This document shows positions 17,005 through 26,344 of a stretch of 64,000 nucleotides of DNA, piece after piece (positions within the stretch are counted from its first letter, which is position 1; every line of letters begins with the position of its first letter). The stretch is taken from the NCBI RefSeq assembly GCF_012927185.1, contig NZ_JABBGB010000003.1:1550001-1614000 (forward strand), in the 5' to 3' direction. Origin of the DNA: Pseudoflavitalea sp. G-6-1-2. GTDB lineage: Bacteria > Bacteroidota > Bacteroidia > Chitinophagales > Chitinophagaceae. A program made the position numbers and the translations under genes. Below the pieces are notes generated by a model. That model was given only the letters and a program-made list of their open reading frames with translations. It ran no database searches and was not told the DNA's origin.

Positions 17005-18279
17005 TTATTGGTTCTTAGCATTCATACGACCCGGACAACGCGTCATCACTGCACGCATCCGCGCTATCTGATCGATAGTAATCGAGTTTCCTGCAGTCGG
17101 ATACCGCGTATCATCCATGATATTATCCGCATAATATTTTTCATTATCGAGACCTACTCTCACAGGTGTGTTCAGTCCACTGTTGCGCGGATCGCGCACA
17201 TCATAATCTCGGGTATCATAACAGAAATCATTGTACTGTCTGGTGGCATTGAAAGAAGGTGAGTACAGTCCATAGAACGGTCCGATGGCACTGAAGATCT
17301 CAATCTTTCTTTCAAAACCGGGGAAGAAAATGGTACGTGCGATACCGATTGTTGCATTTGCATAGTCGGTTACAAAATCATTCTCATCTGCTGCTGTTCC
17401 TGCAACACCGGGTATCGGTGTTTGTCCTGGTTGCGGCGCCAGCTGCTTCGTAGGGGCTGTATTGCCCATGGAGTTGTTCGATCCGAATGGCATCACATGC
17501 ACATTCAGGAAGTTCTTAGGATTCCAGATGAGGCTTGCTTTGTTGTTATTGATAAACGTGATAAAATCATTCTGACTGAATATGGTCGCTGATGGATTTA
17601 CTTTGATGTTATCGCTGTAGATCTGTCTGTCGAAACCAGGCTGGGTGAGCGTTGCACCGTTTTGATTCTTTGTCGCCAGTCTGAATACCACACCGGCTTC
17701 CGCGCCATTGGGAGACCTGCTCAGTTTGTTGCTGAGTATTTCGTTCAGGTAACGCACTGCCTCCTGCAACTGAGGATAAGTGATGGCCTGATAAGAACTG
17801 GGATCGTAAGTAGGGTGGGTGGTGTTGAGCTCCCACACATGGAACACTACATCGATATAAAGCACATCAGGTTTGGCTGGTTTCGCGCGAAGCGCTACCG
17901 GTTTAGTCGCTGATCTTTTGTTTCCGATCTCAGCATGGAATTTCACGGTATCAGTATTCATCACATTGGTAGAGTAGGTGGGGCCAACCTGTTGCCCTGA
18001 TTTTTCTTCGATGATCTTCAACGAACCTGCGGGCAGTTGTTTGATGTCGATGATCATCATGGAGTCGCGGCCGGAGCTGAGATGTACTTTTCTGTATCCT
18101 TCCACAATAAATTGCAGGGTGGCTTGTCCATCAGCTACCATCATCTTATCGGTAGCTGAAAGATAGATGGAGTCTATGTCTCCGATGGTGGGTTTGTAGA
18201 GCTGATAATCGAACCCTGATTTCTTACAGCTGCTCATCAGCAGTAGGAGTAGTACAGCGCTGAATAATATCCTTTGCAT
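17005..18279 (-). CDS. M43 (pappalysin)-like lipoprotein with a destroyed zinc site
   Basis: Encodes 424 residues with a lipoprotein signal ending at LMSSC (Cys 18). The C-terminal half follows the layout of the M43/BF0631-type zinc metalloproteases found beside SusC/SusD genes: a catalytic-helix region, then FCYDTRDYDVRDP, then a Met-turn-like NIMDD and TIDQIARMRAVM. The expected HExxHxxGxxH motif reads SAIGPFYGLYS at residues 330-340. The three His and the Glu are thus replaced by Ser, Pro, Ser and Ala while the structural Gly-Leu is kept. The reading frame is otherwise intact, which suggests a pseudoenzyme rather than decay. As last gene of the SusC/SusD operon it is probably a surface ligand-binding lipoprotein. 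The substrate is unknown. Confidence 0.72.
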   Translation of the reverse strand: MQRILFSAVLLLLLMSSCKKSGFDYQLYKPTIGDIDSIYLSATDKMMVADGQATLQFIVEGYRKVHLSSGRDSMMIIDIKQLPAGSLKIIEEKSGQQVGPTYSTNVMNTDTVKFHAEIGNKRSATKPVALRAKPAKPDVLYIDVVFHVWELNTTHPTYDPSSYQAITYPQLQEAVRYLNEILSNKLSRSPNGAEAGVVFRLATKNQNGATLTQPGFDRQIYSDNIKVNPSATIFSQNDFITFINNNKASLIWNPKNFLNVHVMPFGSNNSMGNTAPTKQLAPQPGQTPIPGVAGTAADENDFVTDYANATIGIARTIFFPGFERKIEIFSAIGPFYGLYSPSFNATRQYNDFCYDTRDYDVRDPRNSGLNTPVRVGLDNEKYYADNIMDDTRYPTAGNSITIDQIARMRAVMTRCPGRMNAKNQ

Positions 18280-18310
18280 AATTGCTGTTTCTGTATGTTG
18301 AACAATTGGG

Positions 18311-19858
18311 TTAGTATTCGATAGTGATCCATCCTTCGTTGGGGATCATGTTTTTGTTCTGCTGCAATTCTGCCAGCGGTATTGGCAATGCATAATGATA
18401 ATCGTTGCTGCTTGCAGTGAGATCGTAATTCTTATTGAAGAAGCGCAGCTTTCGGTTGATATCTACTCCTCCGAATCGTTTCAGGTCGATCCAGCGTTTG
18501 TCGGAGTCGCCGAAGAATTCTTTTCTGCGTTCGTTGATGATCTCCTGCAACAGCGCATTGCCGCTCAATCCATCGGCTGTGCCTGCATTGCGGAACGATT
18601 TGAATTTGTTGAGTGTACTGATCGCTTCGCCTGTTGCACTGGTGCGGAACTGTGCTTCTGCGAGCATCAGATACGCTTCTTCGGGTTTGAACAGGCAGGT
18701 ATTGCCGCGTTTCAGATTGCCATCATTGCTGTTGTCTGCAGGCCATCCCTGTGCAATGATCCTTCCTGTCGGACCAACCTTGCCGCCCGCACGCGAAGGA
18801 TCCTGATTGAAGTAGATCTGGCTGCGGATATCGTCTGTAGAAAAGAGTGCGCAGAAATCTGCCTTCAATGGAACGTCGGCAGGGTTGATGCCGAGATACG
18901 CAAAACAACTTCCGTAGATAGCGCTGTTGGCACCCTGACTCAGTGTTTCCATATTCACGGCAGGATAGTTGGCGTTTCGTCCGGAATAAGCTTCCTTCAT
19001 CGCCACTCCTGTGCGTGGCATGTTTGCTTCTACTCCATCAATTGCAATGGATGCATGTTTCTTCACCTGTTCGTAATCGCCGGATTCTTTCGCCGGTGAT
19101 TCTGCCTTGAACCAATACACCTGTGCCATCAGGTGATGCAAAAAGCGCTGATTGTAGAGCACATTGAATCCGGTGAGCGGCTGTGTTCTGTTGAGCATGG
19201 TCTCTGCTTTGCCGAGATCGTCGAGAATGGTTTTGTATACTTCTGCATGCGGCCTGCGGCTCATGTCTACTCCAATAACAGCCTTTCCGGAATGCAGGTA
19301 TACGGGAATGCCCAGCTCTGCTTTCTGATAGGGCGCAAAGTATTGGAGCAGCTTGAAGAAGTAGTAAGCTCTGTTGGTGTAGAGTTCGCCAAGCAGCTGA
19401 TCGCGCTGTTCGTTGGTGGCATCTTTGATCTCTTCGTTCATCTGATCGATCAGTGCATTGAAGAATCCGATGAGTTCATAATGCTGCGTCCAGATGGCAG
19501 TGGGTGTAGCCACTTCATTCCACAGCAGCAGGTCTGCATAGCGCTTCTCCTGCGACATATGAATATTGTTGGGCTTCAGGTAACAGGCCGTGAGCGCGGT
19601 TTCCATATCAATATTGTCTGAATATGCTTCAAACATCAGGGTGGCTTCTATCGGAGCCAGCGGCATCAGACGGTCGTACTGATTTCTTACGCGCAGTTCG
19701 GCAATGGACCGGAGATAACCTGCCATCAGCGATTTCATATCGGTGGTGGTGGTTACCGTCCGCTGATTCTTTGGTGGAAGATCGAGGTATTGTTTGCAAC
19801 CGGATGCAGCACCGATAGCCAATGCCAGCAATCCTATGATGAGCTTGTTCTTTTTCAT
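18311..19858 (-). CDS. SusD/RagB-family surface lipoprotein
   Basis: Encodes 515 residues. The lipoprotein signal ends at GAASGC (Cys 21), followed by KQYLDLPPKNQ, the typical SusD start. TPR-like helices follow (NRAYYFFKLLQYFAPY, then GIPVYLHSG), and the C-terminus has LKRGNTCLFKPEEAYLMLAEA and EIINERRKEFFGDSDKRW, which are conserved in RagB/SusD. SusD proteins cap the SusC barrel and capture ligand at the cell surface. It starts 11 bases downstream of the susC stop and is followed 31 bases later by the M43-like gene, so the three are one operon. The lack of glycoside hydrolases nearby leaves the ligand open; a peptide is possible. Confidence 0.93.
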   Translation of the reverse strand: MKKNKLIIGLLALAIGAASGCKQYLDLPPKNQRTVTTTTDMKSLMAGYLRSIAELRVRNQYDRLMPLAPIEATLMFEAYSDNIDMETALTACYLKPNNIHMSQEKRYADLLLWNEVATPTAIWTQHYELIGFFNALIDQMNEEIKDATNEQRDQLLGELYTNRAYYFFKLLQYFAPYQKAELGIPVYLHSGKAVIGVDMSRRPHAEVYKTILDDLGKAETMLNRTQPLTGFNVLYNQRFLHHLMAQVYWFKAESPAKESGDYEQVKKHASIAIDGVEANMPRTGVAMKEAYSGRNANYPAVNMETLSQGANSAIYGSCFAYLGINPADVPLKADFCALFSTDDIRSQIYFNQDPSRAGGKVGPTGRIIAQGWPADNSNDGNLKRGNTCLFKPEEAYLMLAEAQFRTSATGEAISTLNKFKSFRNAGTADGLSGNALLQEIINERRKEFFGDSDKRWIDLKRFGGVDINRKLRFFNKNYDLTASSNDYHYALPIPLAELQQNKNMIPNEGWITIEY

Positions 19859-19869
19859 TGCAGTCAGTT

Positions 19870-22800
19870 TTAGAATCCTACGGTTAATGATAATGCGAAG
19901 CTTCTGGTATTGGGATAACCAAATGGCAGTCGGCTCTCAGGATCTGTGCCGCTGTATTTGCTGATCACAAAGAGATTGTTCGCTACCAGTGTGGCTTTGA
20001 GTGTTTTCACGGCCGACTTTCCCAGTACTGTTTTAGGTGCTCTCCAGGATACCGACATCTCATTGCATTTGAGGTAATCGCCACTTTCGATATCGGTAGA
20101 GATCAGGTATTTCGTGTAGCTCGACACGCTGTTCCTGAATGCAGGGATATTTGTTACATCACCTGCCTGACGCCAGCGATAGAGATTCTCTTTGAGACGG
20201 TTGGTGCGGCTTGCATTGATATCGTCTGTAAATCCGCTGGGGCCCTGAGATCTGTCTCTGAAACTCTGGATCATATTGCCTCCCGCGTAAACGAAGCTGG
20301 CAGTGAATTCCATGGCTTTGTAAGTGAAACGTGTATTGAAACCGCCATACCAGCTGGCATCGTATCTGCCGAGATAGTAGGGGCGATAGCCTTTCAGATC
20401 GAGCTCACTGATCTTGCTCAGATTTATTTGCGCGTCTTCGAGAGTGGTTTTCACACTGCCGCCTTCTACTTTCGAATTCACTTTCTGTGCATATACGATC
20501 AGGTCGCCAGTTTCGGGATCAACGTGCGAATACTTATAGCCGAACCATCCGTTCACCGGATAATCCTGTATGTTGAGTGTTGTGGTATCAGGCACTTCCG
20601 GCATTTCTTTGCGGAATACGTTGGAGAGATTGTTGTTGATCTTAGTGAAGTTTCCGCCTACTTCCCAGAGCATGTCTTTGTTCTTAAGCACTTCCACACG
20701 TACATTGATCTCATATCCTTTGTTGGTGAGATTGCCTACGTTCACAGTGGCAGAAGAGCGGCCAACGGATGGTGGCACTTTTGTCTGATCGAGCAGATCG
20801 GATACTTCTTCATCGAAGTAGCGAAGCTCCGTATTCACTCTGCCTTTGTAAAGCGAGAGTTCCAGTCCGAGGTTGGTTTCGCGTTTCTGCTCCCATTTGA
20901 TCACGGGATTGCCGTATTTGAAATTGGTTCCTACAGGCACTCCTCCGTACACATTGGTACCAACTTCGTACGTATGAAATGGCAATACCGAACGGTTGAT
21001 GCTGCCGCGATATCCATAGCCGAAACTCAGTACCAGTCTGCTTAATACGCTTTCGTAATCTTTGAGGAAAGCTTCGTTGTGCGCATTCCATTTAACACCG
21101 GCAGACCAGAGCGGAGAGAACTGATTGTCCGATCCGATGATGTCTACACCATCATAACGCACGTTGGCATTCAGCACGTACCTGTTGTCGTATGCATAAG
21201 CTGCCGACCCGATAAAGCTGGCGCTTCTGTTTTCACGGGTAGATGTTCCGCCGAGACGCTGCAGATTGATATTCATGTAGCGCGTGTCTGGAACCAGGTC
21301 CCAGTTTGGATATCCGGCGATCGCATACTTCTGCAGATAGATCGGATTGAAATGCCTGAACTGATCGTTCTTCACTGCTCCGAATTCATTGGCGAAGAAG
21401 CCCTGTACAAAGTGTTTGCCTGCAAAGGTATTATTGTATTCGATGGTGTTGCGAACAGTGTAATCGAACGATCTTCCGCTGCTCTCTCCAAGAAAACCTC
21501 TGTTGTATTCCGGAAGGATATTGAAGTTGGTTGCACTGGTGTTGAGCCAGTTATTGGCCCATGAACGATAAGTGCCTGCATAGCTCTCATCTTTATCCTG
21601 CACGGATGTGTAAGACGCAGCCACATTGCCGGTGTACTTGAAGTTGCGGAGGAAACTGTATTCCAATGCAATTTGTCCACGTACATTTCCATACGTATTG
21701 GTGAGCTTGTTCTCTTTCAGCTCACGTATCATATTGAAGTTGGAATAAATGAGTGAAGAAGCAGTACCTACGGTATAGGGAATGGCGCGGTATGTATTGT
21801 CCGAAGCATAGGATCCGTCTGCATTATACGGCTTCTCGTATGGATTTGCAAATACAGCATATCTGAATGGGTCCATGCCCGGCTGTCCTTCAACATTCCG
21901 TTTGATGGTAGAGTAGAGGTTCACTTTGAACAACAGGTCCTGTGTAATGAAACGGGAAAGTTTCATGTTCAATCCTCCCGTCTGAAACCTGTTCTGGATA
22001 AGGCTTCCCTGCGCATCCTGAAAGTTCAGTGCGGCGTAGTATGTGGTTTTTGTATTGCCGCCGCTGAAACTGATATTGTGGCTCTGGCTTTGTGCAACAC
22101 GATAAAGCTCGTTGATCCAGTTGGTATTGGTGTTTTCGAGTTCAGCGATGCGGCGCTCAGCTTCTTCGTAAGTGATGGCGCCTTTATCGGCGAGATTGAG
22201 CAGCTGATTCACACGTCCGCCACGTTCGTAGGATGGAAAGAAATCGTTGCGGATGCCACGCTCGAAAGCCACTTTCTCTTTCGAATCCATGAAATTGAAA
22301 TTATGTTCCGGACGAAGTGTTACACCATACTTGCCGGTGTAGTTCACGTAGTCGTTGCCGATCTTTCCGTTTTTGGTGGTGATCACAATTACGCCGTTGG
22401 CGGCTCTCGATCCGTAGATCGATGCAGCAGTCGCATCCTTCAGAATGGTGATGCTTTCGATGTTTTCAGGAGGAATATTGCCGATGCCGTTGGTGATGAG
22501 ACTATTCATGCCTCCCGATACTTCACCGGCCTGCAATGGCATTCCGTCCAGAACATAGAGTGGTTCTACGTTTCCGGTGAGTGTATTGATTCCCCGGATT
22601 ATAATTGAACCGGTTTCTCCCGGTCTGCCGGATACACTGCGAACGTATACGCCGGGCATCTTTCCGGAGAGGGCTTTATCGAATGTGGTGATACCTGCAT
22701 TCTCCAGGTCTTTTGCTGTAGCGGTAGCTACGGAGCCTACGGTGATGGATTTGCGCCTGTCCTGAAACCCGCTCACGATCACTTCCGTGAACTCGGTTGG

Positions 22801-23508
22801 CATTTTAGACAGCGAAACATTCGGCATCAGTTCTTTTACAACTGTTACGCTTTTGGTTTTGAAACCGATCATGGAGAAAACGAGTACATCACCGGGAGAA
22901 GCAGGCAGGTTGTAATGTCCTTCTGCATTGGTGATGGTTCCGCGTGTAGTGCCTTTCACCTGCACATTCACGCCGGCGAGAGGTTTGCCCTGATCGTCGG
23001 TGACCATCCCATTGGCAAATGCTGTTTCCGCGGTGTAGAGCGGAAATGCCGGAACAGCCGGAATAGCCGGAATACGATTCATGCGAATGAAGATCGTCTG
23101 GTTCTCGATGGTGAATCCGATCGGCTGATCCTGCAAAGCCTGTTTCAGAAACTGATTCAATGGCATGTTGTCTGCCTGAATGGTAACAGGTTTGCTCAGT
23201 TTTAGCAGATTGGTTTTCCAGACCACAAAGTATCCGGTCTGCTTTTCGATGGCAGTGAACACTTTGTCCAGCGACACATCTCTCCCCGAAAAGGAGATGG
23301 TTTGGGAGTGGGTCTTTGCACTCACATGGAGGCAAAGGGAAATCATCAGCAAAGCAGTGAGTCTCATAACTCGCAAAGTTTGGTGGAGGCTCTTGCGTGG
23401 AGACCTTGTAAACACACTGGCAACGGGCGTTTCGGAGGCCAGGGGTGCAGCAGTTTGATTACAAAGGAATCCCGCAGTAACCTGGGATTTCGCAATAGTT
23501 AATTGCAT
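19870..23508 (-). CDS. SusC/RagA TonB-dependent receptor with N-terminal STN signalling domain
   Basis: Encodes 1212 residues. After a 47-residue extension there is a signal peptide (MRLTALLMISLCLHVSAKTHS, residues 48-68). An STN domain follows (about 75-142; ISFSGRDVSLDKVFTAIEK), then a carboxypeptidase-regulatory-like domain (165-233; GMVTDDQGKPLAGVNVQVKG), a TonB box (TEVIVSGF), a plug with LYVLDGMP and ATAASIYGSRAANGVI, and a 22-strand-type barrel ending in LSLTVGF. The STN domain signals to a FecR-type anti-sigma factor, and FecR and an ECF sigma factor lie just upstream. The ATG at 23367 is an alternative start that removes the extension, though similar extensions occur in Chitinophaga homologues. 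It imports the ligand captured by the adjacent SusD. Confidence 0.93.
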   Translation of the reverse strand: MQLTIAKSQVTAGFLCNQTAAPLASETPVASVFTRSPRKSLHQTLRVMRLTALLMISLCLHVSAKTHSQTISFSGRDVSLDKVFTAIEKQTGYFVVWKTNLLKLSKPVTIQADNMPLNQFLKQALQDQPIGFTIENQTIFIRMNRIPAIPAVPAFPLYTAETAFANGMVTDDQGKPLAGVNVQVKGTTRGTITNAEGHYNLPASPGDVLVFSMIGFKTKSVTVVKELMPNVSLSKMPTEFTEVIVSGFQDRRKSITVGSVATATAKDLENAGITTFDKALSGKMPGVYVRSVSGRPGETGSIIIRGINTLTGNVEPLYVLDGMPLQAGEVSGGMNSLITNGIGNIPPENIESITILKDATAASIYGSRAANGVIVITTKNGKIGNDYVNYTGKYGVTLRPEHNFNFMDSKEKVAFERGIRNDFFPSYERGGRVNQLLNLADKGAITYEEAERRIAELENTNTNWINELYRVAQSQSHNISFSGGNTKTTYYAALNFQDAQGSLIQNRFQTGGLNMKLSRFITQDLLFKVNLYSTIKRNVEGQPGMDPFRYAVFANPYEKPYNADGSYASDNTYRAIPYTVGTASSLIYSNFNMIRELKENKLTNTYGNVRGQIALEYSFLRNFKYTGNVAASYTSVQDKDESYAGTYRSWANNWLNTSATNFNILPEYNRGFLGESSGRSFDYTVRNTIEYNNTFAGKHFVQGFFANEFGAVKNDQFRHFNPIYLQKYAIAGYPNWDLVPDTRYMNINLQRLGGTSTRENRSASFIGSAAYAYDNRYVLNANVRYDGVDIIGSDNQFSPLWSAGVKWNAHNEAFLKDYESVLSRLVLSFGYGYRGSINRSVLPFHTYEVGTNVYGGVPVGTNFKYGNPVIKWEQKRETNLGLELSLYKGRVNTELRYFDEEVSDLLDQTKVPPSVGRSSATVNVGNLTNKGYEINVRVEVLKNKDMLWEVGGNFTKINNNLSNVFRKEMPEVPDTTTLNIQDYPVNGWFGYKYSHVDPETGDLIVYAQKVNSKVEGGSVKTTLEDAQINLSKISELDLKGYRPYYLGRYDASWYGGFNTRFTYKAMEFTASFVYAGGNMIQSFRDRSQGPSGFTDDINASRTNRLKENLYRWRQAGDVTNIPAFRNSVSSYTKYLISTDIESGDYLKCNEMSVSWRAPKTVLGKSAVKTLKATLVANNLFVISKYSGTDPESRLPFGYPNTRSFALSLTVGF

Positions 23509-23638
23509 ACTTTTGTAACAGTTTTGGGTTAAACAATAAATGCAAGTCTTGCCGGACTTATTTATGAATCAACTCAGAGCATCCAACTGTTCCGGTCACT
23601 ACCCGGAGCAGTTTTTTATTTCTGAGGCAGTCATTCGC

Positions 23639-24811
23639 TTATGGTGATACAATCAGCTTCTTCCCATCTATTCTGAATTTCACTTCCTGATCCTGCAAAC
23701 CTTTCAGCAGCTGGGTGAGGCTGAGATTGCGTTGCATCTTTCCCTGAAAAGTAAGTTCAGGAACATTCTTCTCGTACACGATCTCTACATCGTACCATCT
23801 TGCGATCTGGCGCATTACTGTGTGCAGACTGCAATCCTGCAGATTGAAAACACCATTCTTCCACGCAATAGCCTGATCGGTATTTACAGGTGTAATGCCG
23901 ATAGGCGCTGCCTGCTTCGCTTTAGCCTGCATACCCGGATTCAGTGCTGCAGCTTCTTTATTGTTGCGTACCTGCACTTTCCCTTCGATCAGTGTAATGC
24001 GCACCGCGTCTTCATCTTCATAAGCATTCACATTGAAATGCGTGCCGAGCACTTCAGTGGAAATGCCATTGCTGTGCACCACAAATTTTTTGCGCGGGTC
24101 TTTAGCCACTTCGAGATAGGCTTCGCCTGTGATGTTCACTTCGCGTGTATCGGCAAATGCCACCGGAAAACGGATAGAGCTCAGTGCATTGAGCCATACG
24201 CGCGTACCATCCGGAAGCGTCAGCTGAAACTGGCGCCCATGCGGTGTTTGCATGGTGTTGTAGAGCACAGCAGCGCTGGTGCCCGTTTTTTGCCCATGCA
24301 GGTAATCGAGCTGACCATCTTTCAGTATGATCTGGTTATTGCCTTCATGTGCAATGGCGCCGGGTTGCAGACTGTCCAGAACAATGGTGCGTCCATCAGC
24401 CAGTGTGAGAATGGCGCCCTCCTTGCCGGGAGGAATATCATTCGGTGATCGACCAGATGGTGTTTGTTCTTTTTCCGCAAGTGGTTGTCGCTGATCGTTG
24501 CGCAACAACCAGAAAGTACCTGCGCATCCAATTAAGACAATGGCAGCGGCGTACCTGAACAACTTACTGCCGAACAGGCGGCGAACCGGTGTTTGCTGTT
24601 GCTGTGCCTCGATATTGTGCAATATGCTTTGCAGCAATTGCTGATTATGGGGTGCGAATGTCGTTTGGGCTGTGAGTGCATTTTCATATGCAGCCAGTAC
24701 TTCACGGAATGCATCAGGAGTGAGGGTGCAAAGCCAATCGTTGAATGCTTCTCGTTCCTCCTCCGTAGCTGTACCGGCAGCAAATTTTGGTAGCAGATCG
24801 GAATAGTTCAT
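23639..24811 (-). CDS. FecR-family anti-sigma factor
   Basis: Encodes 390 residues. The cytoplasmic N-terminus (MNYSDLLPKFAAGTATEEE) is of the anti-sigma type. A single membrane helix (FRYAAAIVLIGCAGTFWLL, about 85-103) is followed by a periplasmic FecR domain with QTPHGRQFQLTLPDGTRVW, LNALSSIRFP and VTGEAYLEVAKDP-like sequence, then a DUF4974-type C-terminal STN-like domain (LTQLLKGLQDQEVKF). It senses the STN domain of the downstream SusC receptor and releases the sigma factor encoded 65 bases upstream. The order sigma, fecR, susC, susD is standard for regulated SusC systems. Confidence 0.94.
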   Translation of the reverse strand: MNYSDLLPKFAAGTATEEEREAFNDWLCTLTPDAFREVLAAYENALTAQTTFAPHNQQLLQSILHNIEAQQQQTPVRRLFGSKLFRYAAAIVLIGCAGTFWLLRNDQRQPLAEKEQTPSGRSPNDIPPGKEGAILTLADGRTIVLDSLQPGAIAHEGNNQIILKDGQLDYLHGQKTGTSAAVLYNTMQTPHGRQFQLTLPDGTRVWLNALSSIRFPVAFADTREVNITGEAYLEVAKDPRKKFVVHSNGISTEVLGTHFNVNAYEDEDAVRITLIEGKVQVRNNKEAAALNPGMQAKAKQAAPIGITPVNTDQAIAWKNGVFNLQDCSLHTVMRQIARWYDVEIVYEKNVPELTFQGKMQRNLSLTQLLKGLQDQEVKFRIDGKKLIVSP

Positions 24812-24876
24812 AGTCGTTGATTACTATTAAGACGACACTGCTTAAAATTCATGGACGCCGATTCCTGAAATAATTT

Positions 24877-25446
24877 TTATGGGAGGATGGAAAGCATGGA
24901 GTAAAACAATTGTCCGAATTTTTTCACTTCGCCGCGCACGAACTTGTTGGCCAGATAGAGCTGTTTGATCACCACCGATTTGGAGAGACCGAGCTGTTCG
25001 GCAATTTCATCGAGCGAATGATCCTGAAATACATTCAGTTCATAAATGATGCGCTGCCGTTCGGGCAGTTGCGCAATGGCGCGGAGTGCGAATTCGTAGA
25101 ATTCTTTGTGTTCGAGTTTGTTGAAGTTAAATGCTGTTGCGGCTTCAGATGTAGGATGGGACTCGGTTTCGCGTTGCAGGCGGGCACGGTTGCTCTTATG
25201 AAGATCGAGCAGGCGATTGCGGGCCATGCGGAAAAGATACTGATCGAAACGGCGGATGCTGGTGAGGGATTTGCGTTTGAGCCAGAGTTTCAGAAAGATA
25301 TCCTGCACTATTTCATCTGCATCCTGCACCATTCTGAAGGGCTGGAGATAACGATGCAATACAGGTTGATATCGCTGATACAAACACTTGAAAGCAGTGA
25401 TACTGCCTTGCGAAAGTTGTTGCAGCAGCTGATCGTCCTCCGGCAT
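24877..25446 (-). CDS. ECF sigma-70 factor
   Basis: Encodes 189 residues from the ATG at 25446 (MPEDDQLLQQLSQG); a TTG 13 codons upstream is less likely. Region 2 contains FKCLYQRYQPVLHRYL and DADEIVQDIFLKLWLKR. Region 4 contains QLPERQRIIYELNVFQDHSL and DEIAEQLGLSKSVVIKQL, a helix-turn-helix that reads -35 boxes. It belongs to the Bacteroidota FecI-like group. It is the first gene of the transduction set sigma-FecR-SusC(STN)-SusD and presumably activates the susC promoter in the 23509-23638 gap when the receptor is occupied. Confidence 0.93.
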   Translation of the reverse strand: MPEDDQLLQQLSQGSITAFKCLYQRYQPVLHRYLQPFRMVQDADEIVQDIFLKLWLKRKSLTSIRRFDQYLFRMARNRLLDLHKSNRARLQRETESHPTSEAATAFNFNKLEHKEFYEFALRAIAQLPERQRIIYELNVFQDHSLDEIAEQLGLSKSVVIKQLYLANKFVRGEVKKFGQLFYSMLSILP

Positions 25447-25603
25447 GGGATGGGGATTGCCCGTATGTAAACGTTCAGATTGCAATGTTGCATTATCAGT
25501 TTAAAGCCCAAAGAAATCACATGGTTTAATGGAAGGACAAGATCGTTGATGTAGAGATTGTAAACTTAAAAAATTCCTGCCGGAATTACGAAACTTTCTT
25601 CAG

Positions 25604-26344
25604 CTATGCTTTTAACCTGTTCAGCATTTTGAAGAAGTTTTCAGAGTAAGTACTGCCAATGGGTATGATGGTACTGCCGATATGGATCTCCTGTCTTTCT
25701 ACAGCATTTATTTTATCGAGCGCCACCAGATAAGATTTGTGCACCCTGATGAAACGATTCGGCGGCAATGCCTCTTCCATTTGTTTCATCGACTGCAGGG
25801 TGATGATGCGTTGCGTTCGGGTATGAATGGAGAGGTAGTTCTTCAATCCTTCCACATACAAAATATCATCGAGTTCTACGCGAACCATTCTGGTTTCCAC
25901 CTTTACGAAAATATATCCGCCTGTGGCAGGATACAGATCTGGCGCGGCCGGCAGCCTGGCAGCGGGGTTAGCTGTCTTCATGGCTTTTTCCACCGCACGG
26001 TAAAATCTTTCAAACGAAATGGGCTTCAGCAGATAGTCCACCACATTGTGTTCGAAGCCATCGAATGCATATTCCTGATATGCGGATGTGATGATCACCT
26101 GCGCACGGTTCTGCAACAGCTGCATAAACTGTACGCCGTTCAGCTGCGGCATTTGAATATCGAGAAAGATGAGATCAGCAGGCTGCTGATTGAATTGTAT
26201 CAATGCCTCGAGCGGATTGGTGTTCACACCCACCAGCCTCAGAAAATCCACCTTGCTGATATGATCTTCAATCAGCTTGATAGCAAGTGGCTCATCATCT
26301 ATCACCAGACAGTTCAGCATATTCGGTTCGTTTGATGCACTCAT
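25604..26344 (-). CDS. LytTR-family response regulator
   Basis: Encodes 246 residues. The receiver domain starts LNCLVIDDEPLAIKLIEDH and has the phospho-acceptor Asp in PADLIFLDIQMPQLNG, then VIITSAYQEYAFDGFEHN and DYLLKPISFERF. The C-terminal LytTR DNA-binding domain has GYIFVKVETRMVRVELDDI, YVEGLKNYLSIHT and RFIRVHKSYLVALDKI. Its start codon overlaps the stop of the upstream histidine kinase gene (ATGA), so the pair is translationally coupled. The target is unknown; the divergent TlpA-type gene at 27675 is the nearest candidate. Confidence 0.94.
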   Translation of the reverse strand: MSASNEPNMLNCLVIDDEPLAIKLIEDHISKVDFLRLVGVNTNPLEALIQFNQQPADLIFLDIQMPQLNGVQFMQLLQNRAQVIITSAYQEYAFDGFEHNVVDYLLKPISFERFYRAVEKAMKTANPAARLPAAPDLYPATGGYIFVKVETRMVRVELDDILYVEGLKNYLSIHTRTQRIITLQSMKQMEEALPPNRFIRVHKSYLVALDKINAVERQEIHIGSTIIPIGSTYSENFFKMLNRLKA

